A stretch of DNA of 64,000 bases from Zhongshania aliphaticivorans (GCF_902705875.1 NZ_CACSIK010000001.1:2050541-2114540); one strand, 5' to 3'; shown: positions 45,909-57,283, counted from the stretch's first letter. Made by a program: numbers and translations. Notes: generated by a model not told the origin, from the letters alone.

Positions 45909-47405
45909 TTATTCTGGACGCATATGGGGAAATAATAATACGTCGCGAATCGATGGTGCATCGGTAAATAACATTACCAAACGGTCAATACCAATCCCCT
46001 CACCGGCGGTTGGCGGTAAGCCGTATTCAAGGGCGGCAATGTAGTCAGCATCGTAATGCATGGCCTCATCATCACCACCTTCTTTTTCAGCAACCTGCGC
46101 CATAAAACGCTCTGCCTGATCTTCTGGGTCATTAAGCTCCGAGAAACCGTTTGCCAGCTCTCGACCACCAACAAAAAATTCAAAACGATCTGTCACAAAG
46201 GGGTTGTTATCACTGCGACGGGCTAGCGGTGAAACCTCGGTGGGGTATTCAGTGATAAAGGTAGGCTGATCTAATTTGTGCTCTACCGTTTCTTCAAATA
46301 TTTCTATCTGTATTTTGCCCAAGCCCCAGCTATCTTTAACGTCCACACCAAGTGATTTGGCAATGGCGGTGGCCTGGGTTATATCAGCTAATTGCTCAGC
46401 ACTAATATTTGGGTTGTAGTGCAATACAGAATCAAATACCGACAAACGTGTGAAGGGCTTGGCGAAATCGTATTCACTACCCTGATAGCTAATGGTGGTG
46501 GTGCCTAAAACCTCTTGCGCAGTATTGCGCAACATGGCTTCTGTTAAATCCATCAAGTCCTTGTAATCAGCATAGGCTTGATAAAATTCAATCATGGTGA
46601 ATTCTGGGTTATGACGCGTCGACAGACCTTCATTACGGAAGTTGCGGTTAATTTCAAATACGCGCTCTATACCGCCCACCACCAAACGCTTTAAATAAAG
46701 CTCAGGCGCAATACGTAAGTACATATCCATGCTAAGCGCATTGTGGTGAGTGACAAACGGCCGCGCACTGGCACCTCCGGGAATCACTTGCATCATCGGT
46801 GTTTCTACTTCGACAAAATCACGCTGCTGCAAGAAGTTGCGAATAGAGCTGATCATCTTTGAGCGAATTGCAAAGGTACGTCGAGATGATTCATTCATAA
46901 TCAGATCAACATAACGCTGACGATAACGAATTTCTTGATCTTGCAAACCGTGGAATTTATCAGGTAATGGGCGCAAAGATTTCGTCAGTAAGGAAGTCTC
47001 TTTCATGTAAATATAAAGATCGCCTTTGCCCGACTTATGAACTGGACCAGACGCAGAAATAATATCGCCAATATCCCAGGTTTTAATTTCTTCTGTTAAT
47101 TCAGCTGGCAACTGTTTTTTATCAACATAAACTTGAATCCGGCCCGTCATATCTTGCAGCACCATAAAGGGACCGCGTTTGGCCATGATGCGGCCCGCAA
47201 CACTGGCTTGCCGATCCAAGATTTCTAAGGCTTCTTTTTCTTTTTCACCTAACTCTAATTGCAGTTTGTCGGCATAATCTTCACGACGAAAATGATTGGG
47301 GAATGCGTTCCGCTTTTCGCGAATTGCCGACAATTTAGCGCGACGTTCAGCGATTAAGCGGTTTTCTTCCTGAGTTTGCTCAGTTTCGTTGTGTTGCTCT
47401 GACAT
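45909..47405 (-). CDS. lysS: Lysyl-tRNA synthetase, class II
   Basis: A 498-residue class II synthetase. The N-terminal OB fold has [17 protein letters not shown]. Class II motif 2 is in [26 protein letters not shown] and motif 3 in [19 protein letters not shown]. It ends the hom-thrC-recJ-prfB-lysS series, following prfB by about 80 bp as in many gammaproteobacteria. Confidence 0.98.
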   Translation of the reverse strand: MSEQHNETEQTQEENRLIAERRAKLSAIREKRNAFPNHFRREDYADKLQLELGEKEKEALEILDRQASVAGRIMAKRGPFMVLQDMTGRIQVYVDKKQLPAELTEEIKTWDIGDIISASGPVHKSGKGDLYIYMKETSLLTKSLRPLPDKFHGLQDQEIRYRQRYVDLIMNESSRRTFAIRSKMISSIRNFLQQRDFVEVETPMMQVIPGGASARPFVTHHNALSMDMYLRIAPELYLKRLVVGGIERVFEINRNFRNEGLSTRHNPEFTMIEFYQAYADYKDLMDLTEAMLRNTAQEVLGTTTISYQGSEYDFAKPFTRLSVFDSVLHYNPNISAEQLADITQATAIAKSLGVDVKDSWGLGKIQIEIFEETVEHKLDQPTFITEYPTEVSPLARRSDNNPFVTDRFEFFVGGRELANGFSELNDPEDQAERFMAQVAEKEGGDDEAMHYDADYIAALEYGLPPTAGEGIGIDRLVMLFTDAPSIRDVLLFPHMRPE

Positions 47406-47482
47406 GATAATTTCCTTGACTCAAACGCTTTAAAATAGCGTTTGGGGTTAAACAATAAGAATAGGTTTGCTCTATTTTGCTA

Positions 47483-48581
47483 TTACAGACCGCTTTTTAA
47501 ACTCGCTTCAATAAACTGGTCCAGATCACCATCCAGAACCATACCGCAGTTGCTGGTTTGTACATTGGTACGCAAATCTTTTATACGCTGGTCATCTAAG
47601 ACATAGGATCTAATCTGGCTACCCCAACCTATATCAGATTTGTTGTCTTCAAGTTCTTGTGCCGCACTGCTGCGTTTCTGTATTTCCAGCTCATACAGTT
47701 TTGCTTTAAGCATTTTCCATGCACTGTCACGGTTCTGATGCTGAGAGCGCTGATTTTGACACTGAACCACAATATTGGTGGGTATATGCGTTAAGCGCAC
47801 TGCCGAATCAGTTTTGTTAATATGCTGACCACCCGCACCACTGGCCCGATATGTATCGGTACGTACATCAGAGGGGTTGATATCTATTTCGATATCATCA
47901 TCTATTTCAGGAGAAATAAATACTGAACAAAATGAGGTGTGACGACGGTTGCCAGAATCAAACGGTGATTTACGAACTAAGCGATGCACCCCTGTTTCAG
48001 TACGCAGCCAGCCAAACGCATACTCTCCCTGTACATGAATGGTCGCGCTTTTAATACCGGCAACTTCACCGTCAGATAATTCAACCAAATCGGCTTTAAA
48101 ACCCTTGCTTTCGCACCAGCGCAAGTACATACGCAACACCATATTGGCCCAGTCTTGAGCCTCTGTGCCGCCGGAGCCAGATTGAATATCAAGATAACAA
48201 TTATTGGGGTCCATCTCACCGGAGAACATGCGCCGAAATTCTAGGGTCGCAAGAGAGGCTTCTAAACGATCTACGTCACCCTGCATACCGCTTATTGTTT
48301 CGTCGTCGCCCTCTTCAACCGCCATATCAAGCAGCTCACTGCAATCGGCAACGCCACCATCCAACTCTTCTATCGTCGCCACTACTGCCTCTAATGAGGC
48401 CCGCTCACGACCTAGCTCTTGCGCTCGCTTAGGATCATCCCAAACAGCGGAATCGCCCAATTCAAGTTCAACTTCCGTTAAACGCTCTTTCTTGTTGGCA
48501 TAGTCAAAGATACCCCCGGAGCACATCAGTTCTTTCACTCATGCTCTTTAGGGATTGGCGAATGGCGTTAACTTCTAACAT
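47483..48581 (-). CDS. prfB: Peptide chain release factor 2 (programmed +1 frameshift)
   Basis: RF2 ends translation at UAA and UGA. The gene starts at ATG 48581 ([11 protein letters not shown]), reads 25 codons to RGYL, meets an in-frame TGA at 48506-48504 and continues in the +1 frame as DYANKKERL. The joined protein is 365 residues, exactly the E. coli length. The stop-recognition motif SPF ([14 protein letters not shown]) and the catalytic GGQ ([12 protein letters not shown]) are present. A simple open-frame reading from 48538 would miss the true N-terminus. It lies between recJ and lysS. Confidence 0.97.
48503..48518 (-). promoter_or_regulatory. prfB: prfB autoregulatory frameshift site
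   Basis: On the minus strand the bases CGG GGG TAT CTT TGA C combine an internal Shine-Dalgarno-like G run, the slippery CTT codon and the poor UGA-C stop context. Low RF2 stalls the ribosome at UGA and favours the +1 slip, so the factor controls its own synthesis. Confidence 0.95.
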
Positions 48582-48712
48582 GGAACAGTATCCGGTAAGA
48601 CGTGGAAAAGGCGGGCATTTTACCTGAAGCGCAGCACTGAGCAAAGCTCAGCCAGACATTGACCACGGGTAATCCAAAAACAAGTGGCGAATGACGGAGT
48701 TACTCAATGCTT

Positions 48713-50452
48713 TTAAGAAGAATCAGCGACTGCTTGCACATGATCAACCAAGAGCTGCACAGATAAGCGCTCTCTAAACAAGTTACTGTCTAGTTTATAG
48801 ACCACATCTACCCATTTAACGTGTAAATTAGGCCACAGCTCAGTATCAATATTGAATGCGATGGCATCAATAACTTGCTGACTTGCGTCAACAGGCGACA
48901 ATACCATTTTTAAATGACGCGCTCCGACGATTCGCTGTTGAACGAGATTAAACCTACCGTGAAACTTGGGTTCTGGAAAATTCTGCCCCCAAGGACCTGC
49001 ATTTCGCAACAATTCTGCCAACTCAATTGAGAAATGCTCAGGCTGTAATTCCCCGTCACTCAGCACTACAGCTGTCAACTGATCTTGCGTGGTCAGCTCC
49101 GTCACTATGTTATCAAAGGCTTTTTCAAAACGAGAATAATCAGCTTTAGCCAGACTCAATCCAGCCGCCATCGCGTGACCACCAAATTTGCTTAGCAGGC
49201 CAGGATTCCGTTTAGCAAGCAAATCTAAAGCGTCACGCAAATGCAAACCGGGAATCGAGCGCGCTGAGCCTTTAATTTCTTCATCATCGGCATCGGCAAA
49301 GGCAATAACAGGACGGTGATAGCGCTCCTTAATCCGCGAAGCAAGAATACCAACAACCCCTTGGTGCCAGGTAGGATCGTATAGACAAATGCCACTTGGA
49401 ATATTGCTAGCATCTAGCTGCAGGTGAGCCAAGGCTCGCACCGCATCGTCTTTCATGCTCTGCTCAATAGCACGGCGTTCTTTATTTAGGTCATCCAGCT
49501 CGGCAGCTAAATTCAACGCCAGCTCATCATTCTCAGTCAGCAAGCAGCGGATGCCAAGGCTAATATCATCTAAGCGACCAGCCGCATTTAAACGCGGACC
49601 AATAGCAAAGCCCATATCTGCGGCCACGATACGATTCGCCTCTTTACCGGCAACCCGCAACAAAGCCGTAATTCCGGGGCGGCAGCGTCCTGCTCGAATG
49701 CGCCTTAAACCCTGGCTGACTAAAACGCGATTAGCATGCTCTAAGGGCACCACATCTGCCACTGTTCCTAGTGCAACTAGATCGAGCAATTCAGCGAGGT
49801 TAGGCTCAGCGCGACACTCAGAAAACCACTTTCTACTTCTTAGTTCACTGCGTAATGCCAGCAAGACATAGAACATCACGCCAACACCGGCCAAAGACTT
49901 AGCTGGAAATGGACAGCCATATTGATTGGGGTTCACGATCGCGGCTGCGTCAGGTAAGTTATCACCCGGCAAATGGTGATCCGTTACCAAGACTGGAATA
50001 CCTAGCTTATGGGCTGCCGCAACACCGTCAATGCTGGAAATACCATTATCGACAGTCACAATTAAGTCGGGTTGGCGCTCGGCGGCTACCTCAACAATTT
50101 CTGGTGTTAAACCATAGCCATATTCAAATCGGTTTGGCACCAAATAATCGACATGCCCTGCCCCCAGCGCACGCAAACCAAGCATAGCCACACTCGTGCT
50201 CGTCGCGCCATCACAATCAAAATCACCTACAATCAATATGCGTTTTTGATCTTCAATCGCATCTGCCAGCATGGTGCAGGCCGCGGCCAAACCTTTCATT
50301 TCAGGCTTAGGCAGGGTCTCCAAACCTGTTTCAATATCACTATCACAAAGCGCACCACGTGCGGCGTAAAGACGCTGAAGCAAGGGAGGAACCGCCCCTG
50401 CAAATGCAGGGGCAGTAGAACTACGCACAATTATTTTGGGGAAATCAGTCAC
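48713..50452 (-). CDS. recJ: Single-stranded-DNA-specific 5'-3' exonuclease RecJ
   Basis: RecJ degrades single-stranded DNA 5' to 3' in recombination and mismatch repair. The 579-residue protein has the DHH phosphoesterase motifs GDFDCDGATSTS (Asp77, Asp79, Asp81), VDNGISS and TDHH (158-160). A DHHA1 domain follows, with LSKFGGHAMAAGLS, and a C-terminal OB fold. It starts at GTG 50452, three bases after the thrC stop, so translation is probably coupled. Confidence 0.97.
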   Translation of the reverse strand: MTDFPKIIVRSSTAPAFAGAVPPLLQRLYAARGALCDSDIETGLETLPKPEMKGLAAACTMLADAIEDQKRILIVGDFDCDGATSTSVAMLGLRALGAGHVDYLVPNRFEYGYGLTPEIVEVAAERQPDLIVTVDNGISSIDGVAAAHKLGIPVLVTDHHLPGDNLPDAAAIVNPNQYGCPFPAKSLAGVGVMFYVLLALRSELRSRKWFSECRAEPNLAELLDLVALGTVADVVPLEHANRVLVSQGLRRIRAGRCRPGITALLRVAGKEANRIVAADMGFAIGPRLNAAGRLDDISLGIRCLLTENDELALNLAAELDDLNKERRAIEQSMKDDAVRALAHLQLDASNIPSGICLYDPTWHQGVVGILASRIKERYHRPVIAFADADDEEIKGSARSIPGLHLRDALDLLAKRNPGLLSKFGGHAMAAGLSLAKADYSRFEKAFDNIVTELTTQDQLTAVVLSDGELQPEHFSIELAELLRNAGPWGQNFPEPKFHGRFNLVQQRIVGARHLKMVLSPVDASQQVIDAIAFNIDTELWPNLHVKWVDVVYKLDSNLFRERLSVQLLVDHVQAVADSS

Positions 50453-50455
50453 CGA

Positions 50456-51853
50456 TTAAGCGCGAATATTTGCAGCAATAAAGGCGTGCACGTCTCCCAA
50501 CTTATTCTCTACCACTTCATAACGCTCGTCTAATTCGAAGAGATCACTCATGTGGTGCGGCAAGGCCGGCGCACTTGGATAGCCCGCCTTCATCACCGCT
50601 TCGGGGAATTTAGCCGGATGAGCCGTGGCCAAGGTAATCATCGGGGTCGCGGTATCGCGGCGGCATTCGCGCGCAGCTTTAACACCAATTGCTGAGTGGG
50701 GATCTAGCAAGTATTCACTTGCATCATAGACTGACGCAATCGTTTCAACCGTAGCTTCGTCATCCACACCATGGCTGTCAAATAACTCCCTAACTTTGGC
50801 AAAAGCAGTGCTAGGAATAGACACAGTTTCGGTATCCATGCGCTTCATTAAATCTGCAATGGCAGCACCATCACGATCGTAGCAATCGAATAACATGCGC
50901 TCAAAGTTGCTAGACACCACAATATCCATACTGGGTGACAAGGTGTGCTGCAATTCGTGCTTTTCAAATGTATTGCCGCTAATAAAGCGATGCAAAATAT
51001 CATTCTGGTTGGTCGCGACCACCAATTGCTCTATTGGCAACCCCATACACTTAGCTAAATAGCCGGCATAGATATCGCCGAAATTGCCGGTAGGAACCGA
51101 AAAGCTCACTGAGCGATCTGGTGCGCCAACAGCATAAGCAGCGTAAAAATAGTAAACGATCTGGGCCATGATACGTGCCCAGTTGATAGAGTTCACCGCT
51201 ACCAGCTGTCGATCTTCTGGTAAAAAGCTTTGATCCGCAAAACTGGCTTTCACCATGGCTTGGCAGTGGTCAAAATGACCTTTCACAGCAATATTGTGGA
51301 TATTGTCGCCAACCACCGTGGTCATTTGACGACGCTGGACTTCAGACACGCGCTTATAGGGATGCAAAATAAAGATATCGATATTGCTGCAGCGCTTACA
51401 ACCTTGAATGGCAGCAGAACCTGTATCTCCGGACGTAGCCCCCATAATGACGACTTTCTGATGGCGGCGTTCAAGCACGTAATCGAGTAAACGTCCCAGC
51501 ATTTGTAGTGCAAAATCTTTAAACGCCAAGGTTGGACCTTGAAACAGCTCTAACACCCATTCATTGCGATCTAATTGCACTAGTGGTGCGATTGCAGGGT
51601 GACGAAAATCAACATAGGTATCATCGATAATCGCTTTTAAATCATCATCAGGAATACACCCACCGATAAACGGCTGAATAATCTGAAAAGCCAAATCGGT
51701 ATACGACAATGACGACCAAGAAGCGATCTGCTCCTTGCTGTATTTAGGCAGGGACTCAGGGACGTAAAGACCACCGTCTGGCGCCAAACCGGTAAGCAGA
51801 ACGTCTTCAAAATTCAGGGCGGGCGCCTTGCCGCGGGTACTGATGTATTTCAC
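50456..51853 (-). CDS. thrC: Threonine synthase
   Basis: ThrC converts O-phosphohomoserine to threonine with pyridoxal phosphate. The 465-residue protein has the cofactor lysine in TLAFKDFALQ (Lys112), the phosphate loop SVPTGNFGDIYAGYLAK and the N-terminal MKYISTRG typical of the longer proteobacterial type. It follows hom by about 120 bp on the same strand, so the two threonine-pathway steps are adjacent. The missing kinase (thrB) is elsewhere. Confidence 0.97.
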   Translation of the reverse strand: MKYISTRGKAPALNFEDVLLTGLAPDGGLYVPESLPKYSKEQIASWSSLSYTDLAFQIIQPFIGGCIPDDDLKAIIDDTYVDFRHPAIAPLVQLDRNEWVLELFQGPTLAFKDFALQMLGRLLDYVLERRHQKVVIMGATSGDTGSAAIQGCKRCSNIDIFILHPYKRVSEVQRRQMTTVVGDNIHNIAVKGHFDHCQAMVKASFADQSFLPEDRQLVAVNSINWARIMAQIVYYFYAAYAVGAPDRSVSFSVPTGNFGDIYAGYLAKCMGLPIEQLVVATNQNDILHRFISGNTFEKHELQHTLSPSMDIVVSSNFERMLFDCYDRDGAAIADLMKRMDTETVSIPSTAFAKVRELFDSHGVDDEATVETIASVYDASEYLLDPHSAIGVKAARECRRDTATPMITLATAHPAKFPEAVMKAGYPSAPALPHHMSDLFELDERYEVVENKLGDVHAFIAANIRA

Positions 51854-51976
51854 TTGTGTGTACTCATTACTTAATTTTATTTCCGTGCACTATCTATGAC
51901 AGCGCACTCGCAAAATTACTCACCGTAAGCTGGAGACAGACGCCATAGACATCCGTGCCCAAACTACAATGCGATA

Positions 51977-53284
51977 TTAACCGGCCAATGACTCAACCCG
52001 GATCCGCGTCACTTCGCCAACAATACTTTCTAAGCCTTCAATTTGACTTACCGCAGCAGACAGCTTCGCTTCTATAGTGCGATTAGTCAGAATAATCATG
52101 GGAACCAAATTTGCATTGTCTGCCGCTTCTTTTTGAATCAGAGCCTCAATACTAATGCCACCATCACTTAGAATTTGGGCAACTTTAGACAGTACACCCG
52201 GCTTATCTACCGCCGTCATACGTAAATAATAAGCGGTTTCTACTGCATCGATAGGCAATACAGGATGCGCACTGAGCGATTCCGTTTTAAAAGACAGATA
52301 AGGCACTCGGCTGCTCTGAGACGAGCTCAATGACCGGGCGACGTCGATAACATCCGCCACGACGGCCGACGCCGTTGGCTCACTGCCGGCACCTGCGCCG
52401 TAGTATAGACTGGGGCCAACAGCATCAGACTGCACCAGCACCGCATTCATAACGCCATTTACATTGGCAATTAGGCGTTTCTCAGGAATCAGTGTGGGGT
52501 GTACTCGCAGCTCAATACCCTCACTGGTTCCCCTAGCAATACCCAAATGCTTGATACGATAGCCAAGCTCTTCCGCATAAGTCACATCTTCTTGAGCAAT
52601 TTTACTTATGCCTTCGGTAAAGACTTTATCGAATTGCAGCGGAATACCAAATGCCAAAGAAGCCAATATCACCAGTTTGTGTGCAGCATCAATTCCTTCG
52701 ACATCAAAGGTTGGGTCTGCTTCGGCATAACCTAATTCCTGCGCTTCAGCAAGGACATCGGCGAAGTCGCGGCCTTTTTCACGCATTTCGGAAAGAATAA
52801 AATTGCCCGTGCCGTTGATAATTCCGGCCAACCACTGGATTTTATTGCCCGCCAGCCCTTCGCGAAGCGCCTTGATAATGGGAATACCACCGGCAACAGC
52901 GGCTTCAAACGCAACCGTCACACCTTGCTCAGCGGCTGCAGCAAAAATTTCATTGCCGTGCTCAGCAATCAAGGCCTTATTTGCCGTGACCACGTGCTTA
53001 CCATTGGCAATGGCTTTTAGCACGAGTTCTTTTGCAACCGTAGTGCCACCGATTAATTCCACCAGAATATCTATTTCGGGATTTTCAGCAATGGCAAAAA
53101 CATCGCGATTAATGGCAACGTCACCGGTATCGCACTTAGGGTTGTCTCGACGAGCACCTATTTGCGCCACCACAATGTCTGCACCAACACGGGCAGAGAT
53201 TTCTGCCGCATTTCGCTTCAACACTGCAAATGTACCGCTGCCTACGGTTCCTAAACCACATATTCCTACTTTGACCGAATCCAC
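51977..53284 (-). CDS. hom: Homoserine dehydrogenase
   Basis: Hom reduces aspartate semialdehyde to homoserine, the branch point to threonine and methionine. The 435-residue monofunctional enzyme has the NAD(P) loop GICGLGTVGSG and the catalytic-domain blocks TANKALIAEHG, GIINGTGNFIL and EADPTFDVEGIDAAHK. A C-terminal ACT domain (YYLRMTAVDKPGVLSKVAQIL) should give threonine feedback inhibition. It is not fused to an aspartokinase. It heads the hom-thrC-recJ run. Confidence 0.97.
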   Translation of the reverse strand: MDSVKVGICGLGTVGSGTFAVLKRNAAEISARVGADIVVAQIGARRDNPKCDTGDVAINRDVFAIAENPEIDILVELIGGTTVAKELVLKAIANGKHVVTANKALIAEHGNEIFAAAAEQGVTVAFEAAVAGGIPIIKALREGLAGNKIQWLAGIINGTGNFILSEMREKGRDFADVLAEAQELGYAEADPTFDVEGIDAAHKLVILASLAFGIPLQFDKVFTEGISKIAQEDVTYAEELGYRIKHLGIARGTSEGIELRVHPTLIPEKRLIANVNGVMNAVLVQSDAVGPSLYYGAGAGSEPTASAVVADVIDVARSLSSSQSSRVPYLSFKTESLSAHPVLPIDAVETAYYLRMTAVDKPGVLSKVAQILSDGGISIEALIQKEAADNANLVPMIILTNRTIEAKLSAAVSQIEGLESIVGEVTRIRVESLAG

Positions 53285-53615
53285 CGCTGCTCCTTAAACG
53301 TCAGGTAATACATAGGGCGTGCCGCTCATGTTTCCTCGCATTTATTAGATCGAGGAGAAACCAGAGTAATATACCCGAAAGCTGTGCATTTTAGTCAAGC
53401 TGAAGCCCTAAGGCTATGGCCTAGGAGGATTGAAATTATTTAATTCGCCGCTAAAGCTATTGAATGTCATTTGAAGAAGCTAGCAAGCGCCCTCTTTTTC
53501 GCACAAAGTTTAGTTTTAGAGCTCATAAAAAAGCCTCGCGCTTGATTTCACCAAAACCGCGAGGCATAAAATATTCTGACTAAGTTTTCACCGTCAGAAT
53601 GCGCTTTGCTCTTGT
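53285..53615. other. 331-bp intergenic region upstream of hom
   Basis: No gene is visible. It should carry the hom promoter on the minus strand and holds the terminator at 53527-53565 behind the decayed oxidoreductase. Confidence 0.6.
53527..53565 (-). terminator. Intrinsic terminator downstream of the nitronate monooxygenase remnant
   Basis: GCCTCGCG (53533-53540) and CGCGAGGC (53558-53565) form an 8-bp stem with a 17-base loop. On the minus strand six T follow directly. It is placed to end the pseudogene transcript and shield hom. Confidence 0.85.
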
Positions 53616-54121
<506 letters not shown>

Positions 54122-54132
54122 TCACCAAGCCA

Positions 54133-55368
54133 CTAGATACGCTCGATGATAATTGCTGGAGCCATACCACCAGCCGCACACATTGTCACAAGGCCACGTT
54201 TTAAATCACGGCGCTCAAGCTCGTCAAGTAATGTACCAATCAGTATAGATCCGGTCGCCCCTATCGGATGCCCTAAAGCCATCGCGCCACCGTTAACATT
54301 TACCTTGTCACGGTCTAGCTTGAGATCACGAATAAACTTTTCAGCAACAACCGCAAAGGCTTCGTTTATTTCAAACAAATCAATATCGTCAACGGTTAAA
54401 CCCGCATTTTTTAGTGCCTTTAACGCCGCAGGAACGGGGGCATTCAGCATTAAGGTTGGGGAATCGCCCATATTAGCCATCGCCACAATTTTCGCCCGAG
54501 GCTTCAAGTTGTGTTCTTTAGCGTATTCTGGGGAGGTCAGCAAAATAGCCGCAGCGCCATCAACAACCCCTGAAGAATTACCACCGTGATGTACATGGCT
54601 AATTTTCAAGTCTGGATAAACATTATTAACTAGACCTGCATAGGTGGTACCCGCTTCATCTAATGGGTAATAAGCCAACTCAGCAAAAGCCGGCTTTAGT
54701 GCAGCCAAACCTTCTAGGGTGGTACTGGGGCGAGGAAATTCTTCTTTGTCTAATGCCAAAGTTCCATCTTCGCGATAAACAGGGACAAGACTCTTATCAA
54801 AATAACCATTCTCAATCGCGTGCGCCGCACGCTGCTGGCTGGTTAATGCAAGCTTATCTAAGTCTTCTCGGCTAATTCCTTCAAGCGTGGCAATTGCGTC
54901 ACCACATACACCCTGATGAGGCTGCGGGTGAGCTTCACGCAACACCATATTGCCATTATCTAGAAACATCGCTGGATCATTGCCGTTCTGTCCATAATTG
55001 GACATCATCTCTGTACCACCGGCAATCACTACATCTTCTAAACCCGACATAATTGAAGCCGCAGCAAGGTTTACTACCGTAATACCCGAACCGCAAAAGC
55101 GGTCTAAAGTAACAGCGCTGCTTCGCACATCGTAACCCGCTGTTAATGCGGCCATCCGACCAAGATCGCCACCTTGCTCACCGCGCTGGGAGCTGGTTCC
55201 CCAAATAATATCGTCGACATCTGCGGTATTTAATTGCGTCCGCTCTGCCAATGCTTTTAAGACTGTTGCACCAAGCTGTTGTGGATGAATACCTGCCAGT
55301 GAGCCTTTGCCCGCCTTGCCAATACCACGTGGTGTACGGCAAGCATCAATAATCCAAGCTTCTTTCAT
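54133..55368 (-). CDS. Acetyl-CoA acetyltransferase family thiolase
   Basis: A 411-residue thiolase. The nucleophile Cys92 is in DRFCGSGI, the His in GHPIGATG and the second Cys in TMCAAGGMAP, so it is catalytically complete. It starts MKEAWIIDACRTPRGIGK. Thiolases cleave 3-ketoacyl-CoA or condense acetyl-CoA; the neighbours (crotonase, SDR) suggest beta-oxidation of a fatty, branched or steroid side-chain acid. It lies 29 bp after the crotonase gene. Confidence 0.94.
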   Translation of the reverse strand: MKEAWIIDACRTPRGIGKAGKGSLAGIHPQQLGATVLKALAERTQLNTADVDDIIWGTSSQRGEQGGDLGRMAALTAGYDVRSSAVTLDRFCGSGITVVNLAAASIMSGLEDVVIAGGTEMMSNYGQNGNDPAMFLDNGNMVLREAHPQPHQGVCGDAIATLEGISREDLDKLALTSQQRAAHAIENGYFDKSLVPVYREDGTLALDKEEFPRPSTTLEGLAALKPAFAELAYYPLDEAGTTYAGLVNNVYPDLKISHVHHGGNSSGVVDGAAAILLTSPEYAKEHNLKPRAKIVAMANMGDSPTLMLNAPVPAALKALKNAGLTVDDIDLFEINEAFAVVAEKFIRDLKLDRDKVNVNGGAMALGHPIGATGSILIGTLLDELERRDLKRGLVTMCAAGGMAPAIIIERI

Positions 55369-55397
55369 TTCAAATTCCTCATAATTAAATCAAAGGC

Positions 55398-56162
55398 TCA
55401 GCAGCCCTTCCAGTTAGGCACGCGCTTTTCTGCAAAGGCGGTAGCACCTTCAATCGCATCCTGACTTGTAAATACCCCATCCACTATTTTGGCTTGCTCC
55501 GAGAACATCTCGTCTTGCTGCCAATCTTGAGAATCTATAACGACTTTCTTGCTGGCTATAACCGCCATCGGTCCATTTGCAGCAATACTACGGGCATATG
55601 CTTTTGCACCTTCTAGTGCACCTTCCGCTTCAACAATTTTATTTACCAGACCTAATTCATAAGCACGCTGTGCCGTAATAAAATCACCTGTTAGCGCCAT
55701 TTCCATCGCAATTCGTGATGGAATCTGACGAGGCAAGCGCATCAATCCACCAGCCGCCGCTGCCAAACCTCTTTTGGCCTCTGGAATACCAAATTTTGCA
55801 TTTTCAGCAACAACAATTAAGTCGCAACTAATTGCCAATTCAAAGCCACCCGCCAAAGCAAAACCTTCTACTGCAGCTATCAACGGTTTTTTCGGCGGCG
55901 CTTCACACAAACCAGCGAAGCCTCGCCCTTCAACGACGGGCATTTCGCCAGTGACAAACGCTTTCAAGTCCATCCCAGCACAGAAGGTATTATCTGCACC
56001 CGTCAAAATAGCTGCGCGGATATCATCATTACTATCTAATTCTTCCATTGCCGCAGCGATACCTTTTGCCACCGCAAGATTTACTGAGTTTTTCGCTTTA
56101 GGCCGGTTGATGGTCACAATCATTACGCCATCTACGACACTTACCAACACTTCATCACTCAT
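55398..56162 (-). CDS. Crotonase-family enoyl-CoA hydratase
   Basis: The start ATG 56162 (MSDEVLVSVVDGVMIVTINRP) follows GGAG; the frame could open 27 codons earlier, but that part is hydrophobic and unlike the family. The 254-residue protein has the oxyanion-hole blocks NTFCAGMDLKAF and EGFALAGGFELAIS. The two acidic residues of active hydratases are present (Glu in GGFELA and in FGIPEAKRGL). It should hydrate 2-enoyl-CoA. It is cotranscribed with the thiolase. Confidence 0.9.
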   Translation of the reverse strand: MSDEVLVSVVDGVMIVTINRPKAKNSVNLAVAKGIAAAMEELDSNDDIRAAILTGADNTFCAGMDLKAFVTGEMPVVEGRGFAGLCEAPPKKPLIAAVEGFALAGGFELAISCDLIVVAENAKFGIPEAKRGLAAAAGGLMRLPRQIPSRIAMEMALTGDFITAQRAYELGLVNKIVEAEGALEGAKAYARSIAANGPMAVIASKKVVIDSQDWQQDEMFSEQAKIVDGVFTSQDAIEGATAFAEKRVPNWKGC

Positions 56163-56509
56163 AATGCTCTCCACGTTCAACATACACATCGTTATTAAAA
56201 TAATCAGGCCAGAGGTGATTCCCCGAAAAATACTGACAGTCATTTTGTAAGACTGCTTTCAATTCATTGCTATAACCGCATCCACACCAAGAGTGACTCC
56301 TAATAATGCAGTAATCACGTTTTTCACAGAACCAAGAAATTTAGAATAGGCTTTTAATTTAATCTTCGCCTAAGTGACTGGGTAAACTCACGTCCGCAAG
56401 CCCTAACACAACTATTGGAACAAATTTATCTTTATTAGCTGGGTATAAAACCCAATAGCAGCCGCGTGTCCGCAGCCGCTATTTTCGAGAAGTAGCTAGT
56501 AGCTACGTC
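56163..56509. other. 347-bp gap between the SDR and crotonase genes
   Basis: No gene is visible apart from the weak upstream extension of the crotonase frame. Near 56450-56495 two small dyads follow the SDR stop on the minus strand (AATAGC/GCTATT with mismatches, and TGGGT/ACCCA), perhaps a poor terminator. The crotonase promoter should also lie here. Confidence 0.45.
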
Positions 56510-57283
56510 TTAACGAGGTTGCATACGAATAGCACCATCCAAACGAATTGACTCGCCATTCATATATTCGTTTTCAGCGATCATTACGGATAGATGAGCA
56601 ATTTCGTCAGGGCGCCCAAGACGCTGAGGATTTACCACACTGTTTTCCAAAGACTTATATGCTGCCTCAGGAATCGATTCAAAAAGTGGGGTATGGATAA
56701 GACCAGGAACAATGGTATTAACACGAATACCATAGGAAGCAAGGTCGCGAGCCATTGGCAAGGTCATACCAACCACACCGCCTTTAGACGCACTGTAAGC
56801 AACCTGCCCTACCTGGCCTTCGTATGCAGCAACCGATGCAGTATTAATAATAACACCACGGGCATTCGCGCCATCATAAGGTGCATTCTTAGCCATTTGC
56901 TCAGCAACAAGACGGGCAACGTTGAATGTACCCACCAAATTCACATTGATAACATTTTTATAAGCATCTAAAGGAAACGGCCCATTTTTGCTTAAGGTCT
57001 TTGCCGCATTACCAATACCTGCGTAATTATTACAAATATGGATAGCGCCGAACTTGGCAACTACTTCGGCAATCGCAGTTGCAACAGAGTCTTCATCAGC
57101 AACATTTACATTATGAAAGCTCACATTATCCGCACCAAGCTCTTCAACAATGACAGCACCGCGCTCGGCATTCATATCAAAGATGGCTACCTTTCCACCT
57201 TTAGCAACATACGCACGCACAGTTCCTTCGCCTAAACCAGATGCCCCACCGGTAACAATCGCGACCTTATCTTTGATATCCAT
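56510..57283 (-). CDS. SDR-family 3-hydroxyacyl-CoA dehydrogenase-like protein
   Basis: A 257-residue SDR with the nucleotide loop VTGGASGLGEG, Asp in VAIFDMN (NAD preference), CNNYAGIG in place of NNAG, INTASVAAYEG and the catalytic YSASKGG. Length and motifs resemble the type II 3-hydroxyacyl-CoA dehydrogenase (HSD10) group. With the crotonase and thiolase downstream on the same strand it completes the last three beta-oxidation steps. The acyl-CoA dehydrogenase is not in the window. Confidence 0.87.
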   Translation of the reverse strand: MDIKDKVAIVTGGASGLGEGTVRAYVAKGGKVAIFDMNAERGAVIVEELGADNVSFHNVNVADEDSVATAIAEVVAKFGAIHICNNYAGIGNAAKTLSKNGPFPLDAYKNVINVNLVGTFNVARLVAEQMAKNAPYDGANARGVIINTASVAAYEGQVGQVAYSASKGGVVGMTLPMARDLASYGIRVNTIVPGLIHTPLFESIPEAAYKSLENSVVNPQRLGRPDEIAHLSVMIAENEYMNGESIRLDGAIRMQPR

